Source: Palaemon carinicauda
Taxonomy: Eukaryota; Arthropoda; Malacostraca; Decapoda; Palaemonidae
DNA: 64,000 nt
Reading direction: 5' to 3'
NCBI RefSeq assembly: GCF_036898095.1
Contig: NC_090730.1
Coordinates: 22,294,666 to 22,358,665, forward strand
Part shown: piece after piece, positions 50,225 through 59,855 of the stretch
How the letters are laid out: each line of letters starts with the position of its first letter
How positions within the stretch are numbered: position 1 is the first letter of the stretch
The notes under the pieces: generated by a model
What the model saw: the letters and a program-made list of their open reading frames with translations, nothing else
Told to the model about the DNA's origin: nothing
Databases searched by the model: none
Position numbers and translations under genes: made by a program

Positions 50225-52552
50225 GAAAGGGCGGGATGAACCTAGTGGCAGGTGTGTCTACTGCTGCAGGGCGGAAGGGTCTAGGCACGGAAGGTAAGGT
50301 TTTAGCCTTACGTGCGGAAGATGCCATATGATCATGGGTATCCTTCTGGATAAGGGAGGCAGCCATCCCCTTGATCAGCTCCTCCGGAAACAGACACTTG
50401 GAGAGAGGAGCAAACAACAACTCTGACTTCTGGCAAGGAGTGATACCAGCCGATAAGAAGGAGCAAAGATGTTCTCTCTTCTTAAGCACTCCCGACACGT
50501 ACGAAGCCGCAAGCTCACCAGACCCATCCCGAATGGCTTTGTCCATGCTAGACATGATCAGCATGGCAGAGTCCTTATCCGAAGGGGAAGTCTTTCTGCT
50601 TAAGGCTCCCAAACACCAATCGAGAAAGTTGAAGATCTCGAAGGCACGAAAGACTCCCTTCAACAGATGATCCATGTCAGAAAAGGACCAGCAGATCTTC
50701 GATCGTCTCATAGCCAGCCTGCGGGGAGAGTCAACCAGACTTGAGAAGTCGCCCTGGGCAGAGGCAGGAACTCCCAAGCCGGGTTCCTCTCCCGTGGCAT
50801 ACCAGACGCTCGACTTGGAAGCAAGCTTGGTAGGAGGAAAGATGAAAGCAGTCTTTCCCAGTTGCTTCTTGGACTGCAACCACTCTCCCATAACCCTCAA
50901 AGCTCTCTTGGATGAGCGTGCGAGAACAAGCTTGGTGAAGGCAGGAGCAGCAGACTGCATGCCCAGAGCAAACTCGGAGGGAGGAGAGCGAGGGGTTGCA
51001 GACACAAACTGTTCTGGATACAAGTCCCTGAACAAGGCAAGGACTTTACGAAAGTCTAAGGAGGGAGGCGTAGACTTGGGCCCTTCAAAGTCGGAGTGCG
51101 GTTCATCCAAATGTGCAGCTTCGTCATCTGATACTCCATCATCCGAAAGCTGAGTAGGAAGTGGCAAAGGCAGAGCAGAAAGCTGAACGGCTGAATCCGG
51201 CAGTACGGGTGCATGCGTAGCTGCTGCGGATCCAACATCATGCCGCTGCTGGTCAGTCTGCGAGCTGGCAACAACAAAAGCAGAGTGTTGGTGCGTGGGA
51301 GGGGTTGCGGTGGGTTGCGGAGCATGCTGTATGGGATGCGGAGCATGCCGCATGGGTTGCGGAGCATGCCGCAAAGAGTCAGAACCCGGCAGCTCTACAG
51401 CACCTTCCCACTGCTGATGCGGTAGCTCACGCATGTCAACGGATGGTGCGGCAAGAACATGCGTCTGGCATGGTGGACTGCGCATCGGTGGTGGAGCTCT
51501 CACAGGTGGAGTGTGGGAGCAGGCAGCCGCAGTATCTGCTGAGCGCACAACCTCGGCGGGTTGTAGGTTAACAGGAGCAGTGTCAACCTTCTCAGCATGA
51601 TACTCCTGCATGAATGCAGCAAGCTGAGACTGCATAGTCTGCAGCATGGACCACTTAGGGTCTACCGTGGTTGGAGCAGCAACAGACGGAGCAGTAGCCT
51701 GTTGTGGAACCACTCTACCTCTCTTGGGAGGTGTGCAGTCATCGGAAGACTGCGGCGAGTCCGAACTGACCCAGTGGCTACACCTGGGCCGTTGGACTCG
51801 CTCGGAAGGGACCTTACGCTTGAGCGGTCGTGAAACCTTGGTCCATCGTTTCCTCCTGGAAACTTCTTCCACAGACGAGGAATGGGAGGGCTCATTCGTC
51901 TGTTTGTGGATGGGACGATCTCTGACAGATACGTCCGCAACCACTGAGGATACATCCGTGCGCTGATCAAGGCCTGCCGAACCCTTTGGTCCTTCGACAT
52001 TGCTTCTCCCCTGGGCTTGGGAGCTTGCAAGAGGTCCCGGACTGGGAGGACGACTGGCACGCACAGATGTACCCTCATGCGCAACACTGACACTGACACT
52101 TTTCACATCACTAGCACTGATAACACTTCCCACTGCACTTTTCGCTTTCAGCTCTTTGACTGGTCATTAGCCAATGACTCCACTCTGTCACCGAGAGCCT
52201 GAATGGCACGCATCATATCCGCCATGGATGGCTGAGCACTAGTAGCAGGTTCGGGAGTCACCACTACAGGGGAAGGAAAAGGTTGAGGGGCATGGGGAGA
52301 GGAAAAATCCACAGAGCGAGAAGAACTCCTCCTGATTCTCTCCTTCTCTAACCTACGTGCATTTTTAAGGAATTCGTTAAAATCGAATTCCGAAAGCCCA
52401 GCGCATTCCCCACATCGATCTTCCAATTGACAGGATTTACCCCTACAATTGGAACAAACGGTGTGGGGATCTATGGAGGCCTTCGGAAGACGCCTAGAAC
52501 AAGCCCTAACGCTACACTGCCTGTACTTAGGGACTTGAGACTGGTCAGACAT
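50133..52552 (-). pseudogene. DIRS copy D: gag-like ORF1 with one frameshift
   Basis: The N-terminal part (52148-52552, 134 codons) has the Cys module CSVRACSRRL ... DPHTVCSNCRGKSCQ ... CGEC, then ends at a TGA. The rest (50133-52133, 666 codons) continues in another frame with SVISASDVKSVSV, matching copy C. An indel near 52134-52150 explains this. The C-terminal half contains a met/his/pro-rich stretch with direct repeats (RHAPQPMRHAPHPIQHAPQP) absent from copy C. Confidence 0.82.
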
Positions 52553-52769
52553 CTTGAATTGTAGAAGTAGTCAAGGGGGAATTCCAAAATCTAGCAAAGT
52601 TCATTAACAATTAATCCAAATTAATTCCAAAAGCTTGCTAAGCTAATGATAAAGCTTCCTGAATAGCGAAGGCTAAACTCTAGAGTGAATACATCACCAA
52701 ATTGTGAACAGCAACTCCAGAATCAACAGCGTATCCAAGTAGGTCTTGCCGGCGGCACGACAGAGGAAA

Positions 52770-52934
52770 AATTGAGTTCTTGTTGACAAGAAGTACTTGA
52801 GTACCTACTCACAGATGGCGCTGTTGTGTACACCCCCACCTGTATAGCGATCGCTGGAGTATCCCGACCGTAGATTTCTGTCGGGCAACGGAGTTGACAG
52901 CTACATGATCATCGGGTAAGATTAATATTGAAAA
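52770..52934. repeat. DIRS copy D, inverted terminal repeat (5' side)
   Basis: Reverse complement of 46480-46640; ends GGGTAAGATTAATATTGAAAA. Confidence 0.9.
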
Positions 52935-53130
52935 CTTCATAATTCAAAATTCTATACAGTAAGAATGGTTATTGTATATGACAATACCTTTCAAGGCTTA
53001 TTAGATTGGTAATAGGAGGGTCAAAAGTATTACTATTTGATTCACCGGGAAAGGGTTTGACAGTCGTCTTTACAATGTGCAAACAAAAGAATTAAGTAAA
53101 AATAATTGAAAACAAAACCATGCAACTTAC

Positions 53131-53274
53131 TAAGGATGTTAACAGATTACGCTTAAGGTATATCTGGTGAATATGAGAACATTCCTCTAGGACTCTCTGT
53201 GGCAAGACTTTTAGCCGTCGATAATTCCAGTGAAGTATGGTTTGATGACGTACTTCTGCCAGTAGCTCTGTCAC
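53131..53274 (-). CDS. LRRC28: LRRC28-like gene, exon 2
   Basis: A 144-nt exon of exactly 48 codons, donor GTAAGTTGCA (plus AC at 53129-53130) and acceptor CATTTTAAG (plus CT at 53275-53276). Phase 0 at both ends. It encodes VTELLAEVRHQTILHWNYRR, then LKVLPQRVLEECSHIHQIYL and KRNLLTSL, the N-terminal cap and first repeat. A cap with WNYRxL and a YLKRN/YMKRN-type first repeat is characteristic of LRRC28 N-termini as I know them. DIRS copy D lies about 196 bp past its donor. Confidence 0.87.
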
Positions 53275-53457
53275 CTTAAAATGGAGAGAAAGTTCACATT
53301 CAATTTTTCTAATCTAGTTTTGAAATATCACAATTGCAATATAGATTTTAAATAAAGATGAATATTCATCTAGCTCAAGAAGTCATATAGTGTAAATTGT
53401 ACAAAACACCTTTCTTCTAAAACAGAAATACTCTATGAAGATATTATTGTTATTATC

Positions 53458-53705
53458 ATTTATTATTATTATTATTTGCTAAGCAACAACCCTAGTTGGA
53501 AAAGCAGCTAGCCATAAGCCCAAGGGCTCCAACAGGGAAAATAACCCTGTGAGGAAAGGAAATACGAAAAAACTACGAGAGATGTTTAAGAACAATAATA
53601 ACATAAAAATAAATCTTTCATATATAAATTATAAAACCTTGAAAATAAGTTGAAACTTCCAAATAACTAGAGAAAGAGAAACAAGATAGAATAGTGTGCC
53701 CGACA
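53458..53705 (-). mobile_element. LINE/SINE 3' fragment with ATT units
   Basis: In intron 1 of the LRR gene: ATT units, then AACAACCCTAGTTGGAAAAG, GCCATAAGCCCAAGGGC and GTGAGGAAAGG, up to AATAGTGTGCCCG. Same family as the other tail copies. Confidence 0.75.
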
Positions 53706-53777
53706 CTGTTTATCAAATGCGTATCGTAGTACAAAACGCAGGATGTACCATAGCTGGAAAAGCGCAGCTATTTTTAC

Positions 53778-53849
53778 CTGTTGTTCAGTAATGTCCTGAG
53801 ATGTATCTTCAAGATGAACAATCTTCATAACCTGGAAGACGTTAGACAT
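53778..53849 (-). CDS. LRRC28: LRRC28-like gene, exon 1 (first coding exon)
   Basis: Donor GTAAAAATAG at plus 53776-53777. Two readings are possible. Either the exon begins at ATG (53847-53849) with MSNVFQVMKIVHLEDTSQ, having an in-frame TGA 12 nt upstream; or there is an acceptor (AACGTCTTCCAG) so the exon is 53778-53831 and translation starts at the second codon, MKIVHLED. Both keep phase 0 into exon 2 (DITEQQ|VTELL). The promoter and any 5' UTR exon upstream were not found. Confidence 0.6.
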
Positions 53850-53997
53850 AATTAAACAAATTCATAAAACATATAAATTGTACACTTATAAAGGTACTGA
53901 AAGTACAGTACAGTACTTTAATAATTTACAGCCGCTAAAAAAAAGGGTTGAACACACTCACATTAAAAGATTATTATGATTAGTGAATAATTGTTTA

Positions 53998-54030
<33 letters not shown>

Positions 54031-54056
54031 CATCATTATTATTATTATCATTATTA

Positions 54057-54123
<67 letters not shown>
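53998..54123. repeat. (ATT)n microsatellite
   Basis: About 42 ATT units with a few ATC/GTT variants. May be the tail of another LINE/SINE fragment, but no tail segment is recognisable beside it. Confidence 0.95.
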
Positions 54124-54124
<1 letters not shown>

Positions 54125-54536
54125 GTGAGCAAACTCAAATATCCTAAAGTGAAGTACAACTAAGAAGAGAAAATAACAATGATAATTGATAAACAAATAT
54201 TCACATACAAAAAGAGAAATATGGATCAGAAAACTGAAGCAATAATGTCTAGCCTTATAACCTTAAGGACGATGCCCCAAACACCATTTCACAATTTTAT
54301 TTCTGGTCTTATGCAAAGAGAGTACAATACAGTAACATACATTATTTGTTATCAATCAAACACTAAAGGGAGGTACTGATATGGAAGTTCCATGGCCAAA
54401 CAATATATAGTACAGTAACGTATCTTCTAGCAGGGGACTAAATTATGATGGCTGATGTTGGGAAAGGTAAACATTTCAAGATAGCAAGATACATCTGACA
54501 TTCAGATTGGAGGTCATTAAATGTATTTAAACATAA

Positions 54537-54572
<36 letters not shown>

Positions 54573-54589
54573 TATGACATTAACATTAA

Positions 54590-57394
54590 CCCTGGATAGG
54601 TACGGTCCTCGGACACCCCTTTAAGGGTATACTCGGACGCGAACGACCCCGACGCCAAAAAAAATTCTTGAAAAATCAGTTTTTGCAGTAACCTCCTTTT
54701 TTCTTTTGCCAAAAAAAACTTCAATGAATGCTTAAAACAACTGTAAAGATAAATACTACTCATCTGCAGAAAAACTATTTATTATAAATATTTTAATAAA
54801 TTAAGTAGAAAAAAAAAAAGACCTGACATAAAAATTCATAAAAAAAAAGTTTATACATATATACACAAATCCTTTTAGGAATTGATTCTTGAATGTTTAG
54901 GACACATCTTGATGTATTTTGGATGAAGTCAGACCCATGGAGGTGAAGATCTGAAATGAGAAAAAAAGGGTAACTTTTTTTGGCCAAAATAAATTGTCCA
55001 AATTTCATGAATTTTTTTGGGTACCCAAATGAAATAGGAAGTGGCTAATTTTTTTAGGGAATAAACATATGTTATCCTAAAATAGAAATATGTAAAAAAA
55101 TCTTCATTATTTTGTAAATTACATTTATATCAGGGGCCATATCTAAAGGTAATTTTTTGAGTACTTGGAAATTTCGTAAAAAAATACATATATTTAATAT
55201 ATAATATGATATTTATGCAGGTAAAAATATACCAAAATATCACAAATTCTATAGGGAACAAGAATATATATAGATAGGGCAGCTTACGCTTCGGATATGT
55301 CCACAAAATGGCCGCCAACCACACTGACTCAGACTCCCTAATCTGCCACTTGAAATGTAGGAAGGGTATGTCAATTTCAAGGTGTTATTTACTAATCTAA
55401 TTATTATTGGATATGCATAAAAATTGTATGGTGGGTTGCTGGATAATTGTCGATTATTTTACGTTTATAAAATTAAAATTCTGACCCAAAAAAATTTTTT
55501 TGAAGGGAAATAAAATCGAAAAAAAAAATGTAAAACAATATTTTAGCTAAAAAAATTTGATGATATTCAATCAAAAAAAAAGTAAACAAAATTTTCCGAC
55601 AAATAAACATCTAGAGGAATCATTACTCTGTGATAGTTCCTTAGTACGTAGTAATTTTGAAAGAATTGAGAAAAAACGAAAAAAGGGCAATCACCGGAAA
55701 ATCGAACACATACCTATATATACGCCATATCTGGCTAAAAAAAAGATAGGCATGGGTAGCCAGATCATCTAAAAACACTTTCCAACACTATAAAAATATA
55801 AGTTTTGCGACACTACTTGCCAATTCCTTACGGTAACATGACTAAGCAAAAAAATGCAAAACAAATAAAAAGGGGGACTCGTGGAAAAATGGCCATTCTA
55901 ATATACGGCATTTCAGAAAAAAAAAATTTCAGCCACGTGCTAGGCAAACCATCAAGGCATATTTTCCGACAAATAAACATATAAATGAAATATTACTCTG
56001 TGATAGTTCCTTAGTACGTAGTAATTTTGAAAGAAATGGGAAAAAACGAAAAAATGGCAATCACAGGAAAATCGAACACATACTTATATATATGCCATAT
56101 CTGGCTAAAAAAAAAATAGGCATGGGTAGCCAGATCATCTAGAAACACTTTCCAACACTATAAAAATATAAGTTTTGCGACACTACTTGCCAATTCCTTA
56201 CGGTAACATGACTAAGCAAAAAAATGCAAAACAAATAATAAGGGGCACTCGCGGAAAAATGCCCAACATTCTAATATACGGGATCTCAGATAAAAAAAAA
56301 GACATGCACGTGTTAGCCCAACCATCAAGGCACACTTTCTAACACATAAACATGAAAAAAAAATCAATAATATACGGCAATTCCTTACTACGTAGTAAAT
56401 TTTTACAAATATTGAAAAAAAAACAGAAATTGGCAACCGCAGTTAAATACCCAATATACCAATAACTACGTCGTATCTGACAAAAACAAAATCACGCATG
56501 GGTAGCCAGATCATCTAGACACACTTTCCAACACTAAAAAAGCAAAAGTTTTACGACACTATTTCGCAATATCTTACGGAAAAATGACTTGGCAAAAAAA
56601 TGAAAAAAATGAAAAAGGGACACTCGCGGTAAAATGCCCGACATTCTAATATACGACATCTCAGATAAAAAAAAAGACATGCACGTGTTAGCCCAACAAT
56701 CAAGGCACACTTTCTAACACATAAACATGAAAAAAAAATGAATAATATACGGCAATTCCTTACTACGTAGTAATTTTTACAAATATTGAAAAAAAAACAG
56801 AAATTGGTAACCGCAGTTAAATACCCAATATACCAATAACTACGTCGTATCTGACAAAAACAAAGTCATGCATGGGTAGCCAGATCATCTAGACACACTT
56901 TCCAACACTAAACAAGCAAAAGTTTTACGACACTATTTGGCAATATCTTACGGAAAAGTGACTTGGCAAAAAAATGAAAAAAAATGAAAAAGGGGCACTC
57001 GCGGTAAAATGGTCCTCGTGGTGATGAACGACATTTTAACTAAAAAAAAAAACATGCACATGGTAGCCAAACAATCCACCAAGACTTTCCACAACTGATA
57101 ACCTATACAAGTTGCACCATTCTACGACAATTTCATAATACGTAATAACTTTGATAATTATGCAAACTACCTCAGAAGGGTAAACTCGGACGCGAACGAC
57201 CCCGATGCGTCTCAGAAATCGGGGAAGGAGTACAGCTACAGCAATGCACATCTGGACACTACTAGAGCGTGTAGGGGAGACACCTCCTGCAGGTCGATCA
57301 CCCACAAATTCAGTCACAGGGGTGAGTCACGTGAGAAAAACCTGTTTTTTTTTGACGCTCGGGGTCGCAAACGACCCACCGTACCTATCCAGGG
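54590..57394. mobile_element. piggyBac-like non-autonomous DNA element
   Basis: Begins CCCTGGATAGGTACGG and ends with its exact reverse complement CCGTACCTATCCAGGG, flanked by TTAA on each side (54586-54589 and 57395-57398). TTAA duplication and CCC...GGG ends are the hallmark of piggyBac elements. Subterminal motifs (CGAACGACCCCGACGCC and its near-inverse near 57360) extend the inverted repeat. No transposase ORF is present in the 2.8 kb, so it is non-autonomous. The interior is made mostly of a 372-bp tandem repeat. Confidence 0.85.
55590..57090. repeat. 372-bp tandem repeat inside the piggyBac-like element
   Basis: About four copies, marked by TTTCCGACAAATAAACAT at about 55591 and 55962 and TTTCTAACACATAAACATGA at 56336 and 56711, giving spacings of 371-375 bp. 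Other landmarks are GGGTAGCCAGATCATCTA and TCCTTACTACGTAGTAA. Copies 1-2 and 3-4 are more alike than the pairs are to each other. Confidence 0.85.
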
Positions 57395-57398
57395 TTAA

Positions 57399-59114
57399 TA
57401 CAGTACCACCAGCTCTGAAGACACGGGAAGCATTACAAATGACGATTCAAATACAATCCTTAAAAATGGCGACTAGTATTCTCGGCCATTGGAGGATGTC
57501 ATTTTTATGCACCCTGAAAAATAAAGCCTGGAGTTAAAATATATTACCATGAGAATGATTAAACAAGGGTCACAACGTAACCTGAACATCATCAAACGAG
57601 ATACATCTAATCTCATTAAAAGCACTTGCAATACATCAGCTTCCTATTTCTGTCTGCTTAAATGACTAAGAATGAGATAAAACACAATGTACAGTATGTG
57701 GTCTTCAATATGGGAGTTACTAATTCTATGCCTGTATAAGAAACGTTAATCAAGCCTAACATAGCGCTAAAGGGTATTAAATCATTTGAAGCATCATGGT
57801 CTCAACTTCAATGGCCTTTTTTAAAACGGCTAATTTTATTGTTCACAATTTTATCTGTTAACATAATTATATACTGTACTGTATTACTTTTATCTGTATT
57901 GGTCATAAATCTTTTCCGTTAAAGGTGTCTGGTTTCGTCAGCCAGGCAAGCCCAACTCCCCACTGTGGTGCCCTACCACAGCAGTAGCCTCCCCAGTAAA
58001 CAGCTTAAACTCACAGTCGCGGGCGGGAAGCGATCTGCTGCCATGCGAATGCTAGGAAAACATGTTACCCCTCTTTTCATATATATACTGTATATGGAAG
58101 TTTGTTCACCAAGTTAATGACTTTTTTGTCCTTTAGCTAGACTAGTGCTAAAGTTACCCCAGTTATATTATTTTACATCCTTTACTTTCCATTCATTTCC
58201 TTTAAATTCTCATTGCCTTCATGTCTTACTTCTTCAACCAACTTTATCATGCTCTGTTTTTTATCATTCATTTAACATCCACTCATTTGAGCATCTAAGG
58301 CAACTCAATGAATATCTAGATGCACTTTGTGATCTGCTTAATGTACTCAAAAGTAATCTGCAATTTTGCTTTTGTAGCCTACATAAGGTCTAGAATATTT
58401 CTTATCTCTCAAGAAAGCTATTACCATTACAATAGACACCCAGCCATGAACATTCTACTAGCGTACAATCATTGTACAAGGAACATTAAATTCTTCTCCC
58501 TTTGTCCTTATTTTTAGAGCCTAACATTTAAATCCATACCAATGAGTTTACTCAAATATGGTCTAATAAGATTATACTTATGTAATAGGACAATTCCCTT
58601 TTAAAGTATGCATTCTAGACAGCAGAGAGTATTGAAAGTACAAATCATAAATGTACAGTCACTTTTCCTATGCATAATAAGGTGGAATGCATTCCTCAGT
58701 TTAGGTTCGAGAATCAGAAAGTATGAATTTTAACAAGGTTGGTTAATGGTTTCACGGGTCAAAATCCCTGGAGGGGTAGGTTGGTTCCCTAGTATTTTGA
58801 ACATATTGTAATGTACAGTACAGTATTGTAATTCACCATTTCTCTTGTTTTTACCAAATCCTGTGGTCCCTTACATAATTAATGGTAATATGTGATGGGT
58901 GCATATTAGTAAACTATGTACTAAAAAAATAATATTAACCTAAATACTCATTTATGAATAATTTCCCATTCTAGTTATTTTGGACATAACTTTACAATTT
59001 TCTGTACTATTATAACAACTTTCAAGAGGCCAATCTGAGATGTTTTCACTCACATGATTTATTTTAGCCAATCACCAGCCTTCACTTCTAAAGAGATACT
59101 AGCTTCGACATTTC
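57399..59114. other. Unassigned DNA upstream of LRR gene; possible repeat near 57.93 kb
   Basis: No credible gene. A GC-richer block (57935-58060: CAGCCAGGCAAGCCCAACTC, CACTGTGGTGCCCTACCAC) with a short palindrome stands out from AT-rich surroundings and may be part of a dispersed repeat, but no second copy is in the window. Confidence 0.45.
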
Positions 59115-59354
59115 AAAAATGATATTTTAATTATAAAATAAATTTTTGAATATACTTACCCGGTGAATATATAATAGCTGCAACTCTGCGGCTCGACAGA
59201 CAACATACTTAAAAAAACTCGCGAGCGATCGCTATGTAGGTTGCGGGTGTGCCCACCAGCGCCAACTGTCGGCCAGATACCACTCTTGGATGTAAACACA
59301 ACCTTCAATTCTTCTCGTCCCACTGCGTCTCTATTGGGGAGGAAGGGAGGGTCG

Positions 59355-59455
59355 TTTAATTTATATATTCACCGGGTAAGTATATTCAAAAATTTATTTT
59401 ATGATTAAAATATCATTTTTAAATATTTAACTTAGCCGGTGAATATATAATAGCT
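59355..59455. promoter_or_regulatory. DIRS copy E internal complementary region (ICR)
   Basis: TATTCACCGGGTAAGTATAT (left-end complement) runs into TTTAACTTAGCCGGTGAA, the same right-end complement as copy C. It predicts the unseen right terminus to be CACCGGCTAAGTTAAATATT. Confidence 0.83.
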
Positions 59456-59855
59456 GATTCACACCCAAGGAGGTGGGTAGAGACCAGAGTTAAATATGTT
59501 TACATCGTATAAGCTAAGAGTTTTTTCATTTTGACAGTTATCAATATAACAAAACCAAAATAAATAGGTACCTGGTAAGGAAGTCGACTTAGACGATTAC
59601 TCTGCCTTGTAAGTCTGTCTTCCTCACGGAGCCCAGCGATCCTCTTAGGATGCTGACAGACACCCAGGAGCTGAAGTATCAAGGGCTGCAACCCATACAA
59701 CAGGACCTCATCAAACCCCTAATCTGGGCGCTCTCAAGAAATGACTTTGACCACCCGCCAAATCAACCAGGATGCGAAAGGCTTCTTAGCCTTCCGAACA
59801 ACCCATAAAAACAACATTAAAAACATTTCAAGAGACAGATTAAAAGGATATGGAA

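Larger units (their letters stand above)
46440..52934 (-). mobile_element. DIRS-like retrotransposon family 2, copy D
   Basis: A 6.5-kb element in intron 2 of the LRR gene, sense orientation. Left end AAAATGTTATTTTCATTAGT, right end GTAAGATTAATATTGAAAA. The two ends share only AAA/AAAA. Gag 50133-52552 (one frameshift), RT/RNase H 48074-50224 (intact), recombinase 47175-48250 (intact), ICR 46683-46774. This copy has the fewest lesions in its enzymes. Confidence 0.93.

Noticed and set aside
58735..58790. tRNA-like segment (GGTTAATGGTTTCACGGGTC)
   Set aside because: I could not form a cloverleaf or find both internal promoter boxes.
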